From contig JAEUJQ010000045.1 in NCBI GenBank assembly GCA_016793095.1, positions 186,001 through 250,000 on the forward strand: a stretch of DNA of 64,000 nucleotides. Reading direction: 5' to 3'. This document shows, piece by piece, positions 45,057-55,304 of this stretch; positions within the stretch are counted from its first letter, which is position 1; each line of letters begins with the position of its first letter. Position numbers and translations under genes: made by a program. The DNA comes from Myxococcaceae bacterium (lineage in GTDB: Bacteria > Myxococcota > Myxococcia > Myxococcales > Myxococcaceae). The notes under the pieces are model-generated. The model did not search any database. It was not told the DNA's origin and saw nothing but the letters and a program-made list of their open reading frames with translations.

Positions 45057-47522
45057 ATGCGGCGCCTGGGCTTCTTCATGTTCGTCCTCTCGGGCGCGGC
45101 GGGGCTCGTCTTCGAGGTGGCGCTGCAGCGCTCGTTGACCCGCGCCTTTGGAGTCTCGGCGCTCGCCACCTCGACGGTGCTGGCCGCGTGGATGGCCGGG
45201 CTCGCGCTGGGGGCGCTGCTGTTCGGGCGGCTGGCCGATCGCACGCCCTCGCCGCTCAAGCTCTACGCGTACCTCGAGATCGGCATCGCCGTCTGCGCGG
45301 CGGCGATGCCCTTCATCGTGCCGATGGCGATCGAGGGCTTCGCGTCGCTGGCGCGCGGCCGCACGCTCGACGATCCCCTCGTGCGCGTCGGGCTGTTCGT
45401 GATGGCCTTCGGGATCACCCTGGCGCCCACGCTCCTGATGGGCGGCACCCTGCCTCCCGTCGCGCGGGCGCTGGCTACGAAGGGCGGGCTCGCGAACGGC
45501 GACGGGGAGATCGCCCGGCTGTACACGGCGAACGTGCTGGGCGCGGCGATCGGTGCGGGCCTGGGCTCCTACGTCTTCCTGCCGGGCATCGGCCTGTCGG
45601 CGTCGATGTGGCTCGGCGCCGTCTTCAACGTCGCAGCCGCCGTGCTCGGCTTCTGGCTGGCCGGTCGGGTGCCAGCGCCGCCGGAACGACCGCTGGACGA
45701 GAAGAGCGCTGCGCGCGCGCCCTGGACGCTCCTCGGCCTCAGCGCCTGGAGCGGCCTCGCCACCTTCGTCGCGGAGGTGACGTGGTTCCACCTGCTCGGC
45801 GCGGTGATCGGCACCAGCGCCTACGCCTTCGGCTTGATGCTCGCGCTGTTCCTGGTGGCGCTGACGGTCGGCTCTGCCTGGGTCGCGCGGCAACCGGAAG
45901 AGAAGGTGAAGCCAGCGCTGCTTGGCTCCGTGCAGGCCGCGATCGCGCTCTCGATGGTGTTGACGCTGCCGCTCTGGGACAAGTCGAGCGCGCTCTTCGT
46001 GGTGGCCGGCAACTTCGTCACCAGCTTCGCGGGCCGCGAGCTGGTCCGCGCGCTGGTGGCGGCGCAGCTGATCGTCGTGCCAGCGGCCATCCTCGGCGCG
46101 GTGTACCCGCTCACGCTCCGGCTCGGCGCGCGCACGGGCAGCGTGGGGCAGGCCATCGGCGGGCTCGCGGCGGCCAACACGGCGGGCGCCATCTCGGGCT
46201 CGCTGCTCACCGGCTACGTGCTGCTCCCGGCGCTCGGCTCGCGCGGCACGCTCTTCGTCGTGGTGGGCGGCTGCGTCGGCCTCGCGGTGCTGCTCGCCGA
46301 CCGACGGGCGAAGCTGCTCGCGGCGGCGGCGGCGGGGATCGCGCTGCTCCTCCCTGCCTGGAACCTGGCCTCGCTCGCGTCGGGGGCGAACGTCTATTTC
46401 ACCGAGACGCCGTACTACCACTCGAAGGTGGAGTGGGCGCGCGAGTCGGTGAGCTCGGGCATCACCAGCGTGGTCCGGCACCCGAAGTCCCAGAAGGTCA
46501 CGCTGCTCACCAACGGCAAGTTCCAGGGCAACGAGAGCGGCGAGGTTCAGGCGCAGCGGGCCTACGCCCAGGTGCCGCTGCTCGCGATCCGGAACTTCGA
46601 TCGCGCGCTGCTGATCGGCGTCGGCACCGGCTGCTCGCTGGGCACCCTGGCGGCGCACCCCTTCAAGTCGATCGACGCGGTCGAGCTGTCCGACGACATC
46701 CTGCAGGCGGCGAAGACCTGGTTCGGCTCGGTGAACGAGGGAGTGCTCGAGGGGCACCCGAAGGTGACGGTCCACGTCGCCGACGGCCGCAACTTCCTGC
46801 TGCTCTCGGAGCGCCAGTACGACTTCATCACGCTGCAGCTCTCGAGCATCTGGTTCGCGGGCACGGCCGATCTCTACAACCGCGACTTCTACGCGCTGCT
46901 CAAGCGACGGCTCGCGCCCGGCGGGGTCGTGCAGCAGTGGGTGCAGCTGCATCACATGACGCGGCGCGATCTCGCGGTGATCATCGCCACCCTCAAGGCC
47001 GAGTTCCCCCACGCGCTGCTCTTCTTCCGCGGCAACCAGGGGCTCCTGCTGGCGTCGCTGGAGCCCTTCACCTTCGACGCGAAGGAGATCGCGCAGCGGA
47101 GCGCGAGGCTCAAGGGCACGCCGGCCACCCGCGGACTGCCCGCCGACGAGATCCTCGTGCTGACGGGGAACGTGCTCCTCGACGAGGCCGGCCTCGAGCG
47201 CTTCGTCGACGAAGAGGCGAAGGCCTGGGGCCGCCCACGGGAGCAGCTCATCTCGTCGGACGACAACCTGTACCTCGAGTTCTCGACCCCGCGCGCGAAC
47301 GCAGACGAGTCCCTGCTTCAGGAAGCGCTGGTCGATTCGCTGGGTGCGCTGCGCGCGAACGACGTGATCGTCTCCGGCCTCGAGACGGACAGCGAGCGGC
47401 TCTACGCGCGGCTGGCCTTCCTCATCGGGCGGGGCGCGCTCGACGAAGCAAGGGCCCTCGTGCCCGCGTCACCTGCGCCTGAGCTGCTGCCCCTCGTCGA
47501 GTGGATCGGCGCTCAGCCGTGA
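45057..47522 (+). CDS. Fused MFS-like / spermidine-synthase-like membrane protein
   Basis: 821 residues. The first 450 or so residues form about ten to twelve membrane helices (FFMFVLSGAAGLVFEV, then LMGGTLP and YTANVLGAAIGAGLGS). A soluble AdoMet-binding domain follows, with motif I LIGVGTGCSLG, acidic VELSDD and a DGRNFLL loop that resembles spermidine synthases. Such fusions are common in Proteobacteria; their substrate is uncertain, and polyamine synthesis is not proven. The ATG at 45057 has a weak ribosome site. A longer upstream frame is antisense to the PAP2 gene and is rejected. Confidence 0.85.
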   Translation: MRRLGFFMFVLSGAAGLVFEVALQRSLTRAFGVSALATSTVLAAWMAGLALGALLFGRLADRTPSPLKLYAYLEIGIAVCAAAMPFIVPMAIEGFASLARGRTLDDPLVRVGLFVMAFGITLAPTLLMGGTLPPVARALATKGGLANGDGEIARLYTANVLGAAIGAGLGSYVFLPGIGLSASMWLGAVFNVAAAVLGFWLAGRVPAPPERPLDEKSAARAPWTLLGLSAWSGLATFVAEVTWFHLLGAVIGTSAYAFGLMLALFLVALTVGSAWVARQPEEKVKPALLGSVQAAIALSMVLTLPLWDKSSALFVVAGNFVTSFAGRELVRALVAAQLIVVPAAILGAVYPLTLRLGARTGSVGQAIGGLAAANTAGAISGSLLTGYVLLPALGSRGTLFVVVGGCVGLAVLLADRRAKLLAAAAAGIALLLPAWNLASLASGANVYFTETPYYHSKVEWARESVSSGITSVVRHPKSQKVTLLTNGKFQGNESGEVQAQRAYAQVPLLAIRNFDRALLIGVGTGCSLGTLAAHPFKSIDAVELSDDILQAAKTWFGSVNEGVLEGHPKVTVHVADGRNFLLLSERQYDFITLQLSSIWFAGTADLYNRDFYALLKRRLAPGGVVQQWVQLHHMTRRDLAVIIATLKAEFPHALLFFRGNQGLLLASLEPFTFDAKEIAQRSARLKGTPATRGLPADEILVLTGNVLLDEAGLERFVDEEAKAWGRPREQLISSDDNLYLEFSTPRANADESLLQEALVDSLGALRANDVIVSGLETDSERLYARLAFLIGRGALDEARALVPASPAPELLPLVEWIGAQP

Positions 47523-47664
47523 TCCATCGAGCAGCAGCAACCGCAAACGGGCGACAGGTGTGGGCACAAGCGCACAACGCACGGCGAATCGGTGACGATG
47601 GGATGGAGCGGGTGACGGCGCCGCGCGCTAATCTCCCGCTTCTCTCTGCGGGTGTGGGGCGCAC

Positions 47665-50600
47665 GTGAGCGGCCGCTATCAGTACATCAGGAAGCTGGCG
47701 ACCGGCGGCATGGCCGAGATCCACCTCGCGAAGACCGTGGGCCCAGGCGGGTTCGAGAAGCGCCTCGTCGTGAAGCGCATTCTGCCGCACCTGGCCGAGC
47801 GCCCCGAGTTCCTGCAGATGTTCTTCGCCGAGGCGCGGATCGCCGCGCAGCTCGCGCACCCGAACATCGTGCAGATCTTCGACTTCGGCGAAGAGGACGG
47901 GTCGCACCTCATCGCGATGGAGTACGTGGACGGGCTCAACCTGCGGACGCTGGCTGGCTGGGCGAAGGCGACTGCGCCCATGTCGTGCGCGGTCGCGGCG
48001 CGCATCATCTCGCAGGCCTGTGAGGGGCTCGCGTACGCGCACGAGTTCGTCAACCCGGACACAGGCCAGGCGCTCAACCTGGTCCACCGTGACGTCAGCG
48101 CGGACAACATCATGGTGTCCCGCACCGGGGCGGTGAAGGTTCTCGACTTCGGCATCGCGCGCGTCGAAGGCGACGAGCTGGCTGCCGATCAGCGGAAGGG
48201 CAAGGTCGCGTACATGCCCCCCGAGCAGCTTCGTGGGGACGAGCTGGACCTGCGCGTCGACGTCTTCGCGCTCGGGGTGGTGCTCTACCTGTTGCTGGCC
48301 GGCGAGCGGCCCTGGGAACGCACGACCGAGCTGGCCCTGATCAGAGCCGTGCTCCAGGAGCCGCCGTCGCCGCTGCGCGACCTGCGGCCGGACGTGCCGA
48401 TCGAGCTGGAGAAGATCGTGATGCGCGCGCTCAGCAGAGCCCGCGACGAGCGCCATCGGAGCTGCCGGGAGCTGCAGGCCGCCCTCGAGGTCTTCATCAG
48501 CCAGTCGGGTGAGACGATCACCCCGACCACCCTCGGCGTCTTCGTCACGCGCGCGCTCGCGGCTGGCGCCGGCAGTGGGCAGCCGCCAGGTCCGAGCGTG
48601 GTTGCGCAAGCGACGCCCCAGCCAGCCTCGCGCCCGTCACCTCAGCACCTCGCGGTGACCACGCCTGGCGTCATGACGCCGCTCCTCAAGGAGTTCGCCC
48701 GGACCGTCGCGGGCGCCCCGTCACCTGCCCTCCTCGCGCGCCTCCGTGCGGAAGCGGCGGAAGAGGACGGAGGCGATCTCGGGCCGGAGCCGACGACGAA
48801 TCGCATGCCGAGCCCGCTGTGGGGGCCCGCGCGAGACCTGCTCCAGGAACAGGCGACCGTGGTGATCGCGCCGCGACCGAGCCCGGGGCGGCCGCCACCC
48901 CGTGCTTCGGATCCACACGACGAGGTCGTCACCGAGCAGGACCGGCCGGCTGCGACCCGATCCGGTGACGCCGCGCCGCCCGGTGGACCGCACGCGCGCG
49001 CTGGCGAGGCGGCGACGCTGAGGATGTCGGCGGTGAAGGCGCTCACGGCAGGCGCGGGAGATGCGGCCCACACGCTCAAGGTGCCCACCGCACACCTGTT
49101 TGCGCCGCCCCCGGATCGATCTGCCGACGCGGCGGCAGACGACTTCTTCCAGGCGGCCCCGGCGGCAGCGCCGTTCGCGATCGCGCCATCACCGCCGAAG
49201 GGCGCGACCAGTGGCCCGCCGCCACCTCAGGATGCGTCGTTTGCGCCGCCGCCGGCCGGGCCGGAAGCCCCCGCGCCTGGGCTGTTCGCGCCGCCACCGC
49301 CACCGAGGCACGCGACGGGAGGTTCCCCGCCGGCGCCGCTGCCCGACGCCGAGCTGTTCGCGGCACCGCCTCCGCGAGGCGACGCCGCCGCGCCTGACCT
49401 GTTCGCGCCGCCACCGCCACCGAAGCGCGCGACGGGAGGGTTCCCACCGGCGCCTCCGCTCGAGACGACGATGGGCCCCGGCGCACCCGCGGCTGAGCTC
49501 TTCGCGCCACCGCCGCCACCGAGACACAAGACCGGAGGCTTCCCACCGGCACCGCTCGAGCCGCCGCCGGGCCCCGGCGCACCCACGACCGAGCTCTTCG
49601 CGCCACCGCCGCCACCGAAGCACACGACCGGAGGCTTCCCACCAGCACCGCTCGAGCCGCCGCCGAGCCCCGGCGCACCCACGGCCGAGCTCTTCGCGCC
49701 ACCGCCGCCACCGAAGCACACGACCGGAGGCTTCCCACCAGCGCCCGCGGCTGAGCTTTTCGCGCCACCCCCGCCACCGAAGCGCGCGACGGGAGGTTTC
49801 CCACCGGCGCCTCCGCTCGAGACGACGACGGGCCCCGGCGCACCCGAGGCCGAGCTGTTCGCCCCACCGCCGCGGTCGTCGCCGCGCCCCGCCGCCTCGC
49901 CGCTCCCGTCGTCAGTCGCCCCGCCCGCTGGCGCGGACTTGTTCACGCCGCCTCCGCCCTCGGCGAAGCGACCCTCGGGGGCGTTCCCCGCGGCTCCCCC
50001 CGAACCCCGCTCCTCCGCGCCTGGCCCGCGCGCCTCATCCCCTTCCGGCCTGCGCCCCCAGGCGCCGGTGGCGGTGCGAGGCTTCGAGGCCGCCCAGGTG
50101 CTCGCCCACCGGCCGGCCCGCGGCCTCCCGCCTGCCGTGCTCGCCGCGCTGCGCGGCACCGCCGCGGCAGACCGCGCGCACCAGCTGATGCGACGCTTCC
50201 CGCTGATCGCCGCGCGGCTGATCGAGGTGGATCCTGCGCTCACGGCGCCCATCGAGCACCTGGGCGGCGCGATGCTCGACGCCCTGTTGCTCGCCGACGA
50301 GCACCAGCTGCTCCTCCGGCTGATCGAGCGGACGAAGAGCGGCCACTTCGCCGGGTGGCTCCGCGACGAGCTGTTGAGCCCCGTGCGAATGCTCGCGCTC
50401 ACCGATCGGCTCCGGCTCGGAGCGCCTGCCGACGCCGAGTCCCTGCACGGGTGGCTCTGCGCCCTCGGCCCCGCCGCGATCCCCCAACTGGTCGCCGTCA
50501 TCGACGCGCTGGAGCCCGGGCTGCCGCAGGACGTGCTGTGCCGCGCCCTCGCCGTGCTCGTCTCGAGCGACCCCTCGCTGGTCGCGGGCCGCCTCGACGA

Positions 50601-52305
50601 GACCCCGGCCCGGAACGCCGCGGCCATGGCCTTCGTGCTCGAGGCCACCGGCTCGAGCGAGCGCTCGAAGCTGTTCAGCCGCATCTACGCGCGGCGCGAC
50701 GTCCGCCTCACGGTCCAGGTGATGTCCGGGCGCGCACGGGTGAAGAGCGCCGAGACGCTCGGGCAGCTCGCGACGGCCCTCGCCGATCGCACGCCCGAGG
50801 TCCGGCTCCACGCGCTCAAGCTCATCGCCGAGCTCGACAACCCCGCCGGCGGGCGCTTGCTCTTCGATCGGACCGAGGACGCGTCGTTCGAGAAGCTGCC
50901 TGACGACGAGCGCGCGGCGACGTGGAGCGCCCTCGCGCAGATCCGCGACCCGCAGACCTTCAGCCGGTTGAGCGAGGTGCTGGGCGAGAAGACGACGCTG
51001 CTCGGGCGGAAGCAGTCGATCGCGAAGAAGCTGGCGATCATCGACGGCCTGCGGAGCTCGGCCCTCGAAGAGGCGCAGGCGCTCCTGGTGCGCGCGGCGG
51101 AGGATCGCAGCCAACCCGACGAGGTGCTCAACGCCGCGTCCCGGGCGCTGCTCGAGCGGCGCCCGTCAGGCCTTCGCTCGGTGGCCGACGAGAACGCGTG
51201 GCTGCGGCGGCTGGCCTGCCTCGATCTGTGCAGCCTCGTGCGCGCGGCGAGCGTGGTCGATCTCACCGGAGGCCAGCTCGACCCCGCGCTGAGCCGGCTG
51301 CGTGACGTGCTCCGTCGGCTCGTCGCCCAGAGCGGTCGGTTCGAGCTCGTGGTGGGTGGCGAAGGCCTGCTGCTGGGCGGGGCGAGCGTGCCGCTGCAGC
51401 TGGGCACGATGAACGTCGCGCCTCAGGTGACTCGCTGGCTGTCGGAGCGTGACCTGCAGAGCGTGACGCTCGAAGGGCCGGTACCGGTCGCCGAGCTCCG
51501 CGCCTTCCTGCTGCAGCTGTGCGATCCCGACGGCACGGTGGAGTCCGCGCCGCACATCCGGTGCACCACGTTCTCGGGCAGGGCGGTCGGGCCCCACGCG
51601 AACCAGCTCGTCAGCGGCGACCAGGGCGCGAAGGCCGCGGAGCTCTATCGGGCCGCCATCGACTTCCTCGTGGCGCAACGCCGGGCGTTCTTCGCGGGCG
51701 TGCTGCCGGACGTGCTGGGGGCGGACGAGCTGCTTCGCCACCTGGCGCGCACCTGGGCATCCAGTGACACCCGGCTGCTCTCAGTCATCGCCGATCCCGC
51801 GGGCGACGACGCCTTCGCTGTCCACGCCGTCAACACGGCGTGCATCGGCATGGCCTTCGCCAACGATCTCCAGCTCGGGCTCGGCGCCCTGCGCGAGATC
51901 GCCGAGGTCTCGCTCTTCTGGACCCTCGCCGAGACGGGCCTGTCGCCGCAGCGGCAGGCGACGCCAGGCGCCGCGATGCACGAGGACGTGCGCCTGCGGC
52001 TGGCCACGCTGTTCCTTTCGCAGGAGAAGGGCCGCCGGGCGATCGCCTCGGCCGTCGCGACCATCGACGCTGGCCTCGACGCGCCACCTCAGGGGCAGCG
52101 CGGCGCCGGTCACGTCGCCACCATCATCGCGCTCGCAGAGGCGTTCGATGCGCTCGCCCTCGGGGCCCGGCTGGGGCACCTCGCCGCGCTGGGGCAACTG
52201 CAGACGGCCTGGGCGCACCGCTTCAACCCGGAGCTCCTCGGTCTCTTCGTGGCGTGGGCCACCGAGCAGTGCGGCAGCCGCCCGCCTCCGACGCTCACCG
52301 GCTGA
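47665..52305 (+). CDS. Giant Ser/Thr protein kinase with Pro-rich repeats and a degenerate HD-GYP-like C-terminus
   Basis: 1546 residues from GTG at 47665. The N-terminal kinase domain (about 5-285) keeps Lys37 (VVKRIL), HRDVSADN (D143, N148) and DFG (D161), so it should be active. Residues 320-800 are a low-complexity Pro/Ala linker with an array of 32-residue repeats. Residues 805-1200 look helical, HEAT-like. A later segment HAVNTACIGMAFANDLQLG (near 1387) resembles the start of HD-GYP domains, but the metal-binding HD is replaced (VSLFWT). No membrane helix is seen. It probably integrates several signals in the cytoplasm. Confidence 0.9.
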   Translation: MSGRYQYIRKLATGGMAEIHLAKTVGPGGFEKRLVVKRILPHLAERPEFLQMFFAEARIAAQLAHPNIVQIFDFGEEDGSHLIAMEYVDGLNLRTLAGWAKATAPMSCAVAARIISQACEGLAYAHEFVNPDTGQALNLVHRDVSADNIMVSRTGAVKVLDFGIARVEGDELAADQRKGKVAYMPPEQLRGDELDLRVDVFALGVVLYLLLAGERPWERTTELALIRAVLQEPPSPLRDLRPDVPIELEKIVMRALSRARDERHRSCRELQAALEVFISQSGETITPTTLGVFVTRALAAGAGSGQPPGPSVVAQATPQPASRPSPQHLAVTTPGVMTPLLKEFARTVAGAPSPALLARLRAEAAEEDGGDLGPEPTTNRMPSPLWGPARDLLQEQATVVIAPRPSPGRPPPRASDPHDEVVTEQDRPAATRSGDAAPPGGPHARAGEAATLRMSAVKALTAGAGDAAHTLKVPTAHLFAPPPDRSADAAADDFFQAAPAAAPFAIAPSPPKGATSGPPPPQDASFAPPPAGPEAPAPGLFAPPPPPRHATGGSPPAPLPDAELFAAPPPRGDAAAPDLFAPPPPPKRATGGFPPAPPLETTMGPGAPAAELFAPPPPPRHKTGGFPPAPLEPPPGPGAPTTELFAPPPPPKHTTGGFPPAPLEPPPSPGAPTAELFAPPPPPKHTTGGFPPAPAAELFAPPPPPKRATGGFPPAPPLETTTGPGAPEAELFAPPPRSSPRPAASPLPSSVAPPAGADLFTPPPPSAKRPSGAFPAAPPEPRSSAPGPRASSPSGLRPQAPVAVRGFEAAQVLAHRPARGLPPAVLAALRGTAAADRAHQLMRRFPLIAARLIEVDPALTAPIEHLGGAMLDALLLADEHQLLLRLIERTKSGHFAGWLRDELLSPVRMLALTDRLRLGAPADAESLHGWLCALGPAAIPQLVAVIDALEPGLPQDVLCRALAVLVSSDPSLVAGRLDETPARNAAAMAFVLEATGSSERSKLFSRIYARRDVRLTVQVMSGRARVKSAETLGQLATALADRTPEVRLHALKLIAELDNPAGGRLLFDRTEDASFEKLPDDERAATWSALAQIRDPQTFSRLSEVLGEKTTLLGRKQSIAKKLAIIDGLRSSALEEAQALLVRAAEDRSQPDEVLNAASRALLERRPSGLRSVADENAWLRRLACLDLCSLVRAASVVDLTGGQLDPALSRLRDVLRRLVAQSGRFELVVGGEGLLLGGASVPLQLGTMNVAPQVTRWLSERDLQSVTLEGPVPVAELRAFLLQLCDPDGTVESAPHIRCTTFSGRAVGPHANQLVSGDQGAKAAELYRAAIDFLVAQRRAFFAGVLPDVLGADELLRHLARTWASSDTRLLSVIADPAGDDAFAVHAVNTACIGMAFANDLQLGLGALREIAEVSLFWTLAETGLSPQRQATPGAAMHEDVRLRLATLFLSQEKGRRAIASAVATIDAGLDAPPQGQRGAGHVATIIALAEAFDALALGARLGHLAALGQLQTAWAHRFNPELLGLFVAWATEQCGSRPPPTLTG
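49281..49866 (+). repeat. Coding tandem repeat in the kinase linker (96-bp unit)
   Basis: The motif ELFAPPPPP...TGGFPPAP recurs about seven times. Clean 96-bp units start at 49495, 49591 and 49687 (GAGCTC TTCGCG), with 66- and 99-bp variants after them. Unit length is a multiple of three, so copy number can change without frameshift. Confidence 0.85.
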
Positions 52306-52317
52306 GCGACCCTTCCT

Positions 52318-53964
<1,647 letters not shown>

Positions 53965-53973
53965 GGGGCGTGC

Positions 53974-53981
53974 GGTATACC
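53974..53981. promoter_or_regulatory. Palindromic -10-like element GGTATACC between ffh and tRNA-Leu
   Basis: GGTATACC reads the same on both strands and gives TATACC in each direction. It ends 6 bp before the tRNA on the plus strand and about 9 bp before the ffh ATG on the minus strand, the right distance for both starts. No good -35 is seen for either side. Confidence 0.45.
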
Positions 53982-53987
53982 CACATG

Positions 53988-54075
53988 GCACGAGTGGCGA
54001 AACTGGTAGACGCAGCGGACTTAAAATCCGCAGGTCCTTTGGTGGACCGTATGGGTTCGAGCCCCATCTCGTGCA
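53988..54075 (+). tRNA. tRNA-Leu (anticodon UAA)
   Basis: Acceptor arms GCACGAG (53988-53994) and CTCGTGC (54068-54074) pair, with discriminator A at 54075. The anticodon stem GCGGA/TCCGC encloses CTTAAAA, placing TAA at 54022-54024. A long variable arm GGTCC...GGACC marks a class II tRNA, and the T arm ATGGG-TTCGAGC-CCCAT is standard. CCA is not encoded. It decodes UUA, a rare codon in this GC-rich DNA. Confidence 0.96.
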
Positions 54076-54119
54076 CTCCGGCGTGGGTGCGGACGACCCC
54101 GGCAGCGCCCGGTGACCCG

Positions 54120-54143
54120 GCGCAGAATCGACTCATTTTGCGC
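54120..54143 (+). terminator. Hairpin 45 bp after tRNA-Leu, possible terminator
   Basis: GCGCAGAAT / ATTTTGCGC form a 9-bp stem (one G-T pair) with a 6-base loop. There is no T-run after it, so intrinsic termination is uncertain; RNA processing is an alternative. Confidence 0.3.
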
Positions 54144-54170
54144 GCTGGAACCGGTGGTTAGCGTTGACTC

Positions 54171-55304
54171 GTGGGCACCCGACACCTCGCGACGTTCCGG
54201 TTCTCTCAGCCGTCCCCTCCGCCACGGGCGACGGCCACGCTGCCGCGCGCGGTGCTGCCCCTCGAGCTGACGAGCGATCGGCCGGTGGCGCGGTTCGCCG
54301 ACGTCGAGGCCTTCGCCACCCTCTGGGCGCACGCGGTGACCGACGGCGCGCTCAGGCTCGACGTCCCGCTGCCCAGGCACCTCGGGCCGCGCTGCGAGGC
54401 GGTGGTGATGATCGGAGACGACCGGTTCCCCGCGCAGGAGCTGGTGGTGCTCGACGACTCGCGACAGGTGGTCGAGCTGCTGCTGTCGCCGGCCGTCCGC
54501 AGCTGCATCTCGCGCCACGGCCACGAGTGTCGGGAGGGCCGCCGCGCGCCGCACCCCACGGGCGTCGAACGGGGCGCCGACCGCTACGAGACCGCCCTCG
54601 AGGTGCGCTTCTCGGAGCTGCCGCACCTCGTCGAGAGCTACGTCACCGACATCTCGAACAGCGGGCTCTTCATCGCCTGCGAGCCCCAGCCCCCGCTGCA
54701 GGCCCACACGACCGTCCGGCTGACCTTGCCAGCAGGCCAGACGGTGGAGGTCCCCGTCGAGGTCGTCCGCCGCGTCACGACGGGCGATCGGCGCGGCGTG
54801 GGCGTGCGCTTCGACGCCAGCGCTGGAGGCCTCGCGCCCCTCGAGGCGCTGCTGGCGCACTACGGGGCCCGCCGCCCGAGGGTGCTCGTGGTGGACGACG
54901 AGCCGATCTGGCGGTCCACGCTCGTGCAGGTGCTCAAGTCGCTCAACGCCGACGTCATCCTCGCGGCTGACGGCCACGAGGGGCTGATGAAGCTCACCGA
55001 CCTGCTGTTCGAGATCGACCTGGTGATCCTCGATCTGCACATGCCCAACCTCGATGGGCGGGGGCTGCTCCGTCGCGTGCGCAAGCAGGGGAACGAGCTG
55101 GGGCTGCGCATGTTCCTCTTCTCGGGCGCCGGCCCCGACGAGCTCGAGGCGGTGGCCGACGAGCACCTCGCCAACGCGATCCTCTCGAAGCTCGACCCTC
55201 TGGAGGAGCTGGTGGAGCGGCTGCGCGTCGAGCTCGGGAAGCCGCCCGTCGATCTCCGCACGCCGGTGCCCTTCACCGATCCGGCGGCGTCGCCGGGCCG
55301 ATGA
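54171..55304 (+). CDS. PilZ domain fused to a response-regulator receiver
   Basis: 377 residues from GTG at 54171. The PilZ-type region (about 135-225) contains RYETALEVRF and DISNSGLFIACE, the usual (D/N)xSxxG c-di-GMP-binding motif, with Arg residues before it. The receiver follows (about 240-360) with VLVVDDEPIWR, phosphoacceptor Asp in VILDLHMPNLDG and the Lys in LSKLDPLE. This PilZ-receiver order is common in myxobacteria and links c-di-GMP to phosphorylation signals. The first 130 residues have no assigned domain. Its end overlaps the tail of the convergent DUF2079 gene by 32 bp. Confidence 0.88.
   Translation: MGTRHLATFRFSQPSPPPRATATLPRAVLPLELTSDRPVARFADVEAFATLWAHAVTDGALRLDVPLPRHLGPRCEAVVMIGDDRFPAQELVVLDDSRQVVELLLSPAVRSCISRHGHECREGRRAPHPTGVERGADRYETALEVRFSELPHLVESYVTDISNSGLFIACEPQPPLQAHTTVRLTLPAGQTVEVPVEVVRRVTTGDRRGVGVRFDASAGGLAPLEALLAHYGARRPRVLVVDDEPIWRSTLVQVLKSLNADVILAADGHEGLMKLTDLLFEIDLVILDLHMPNLDGRGLLRRVRKQGNELGLRMFLFSGAGPDELEAVADEHLANAILSKLDPLEELVERLRVELGKPPVDLRTPVPFTDPAASPGR

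Noticed and set aside
49281-49866. CRISPR-like repeat array
   Set aside because: The repeat is coding, in frame with the kinase, and lacks distinct spacers.
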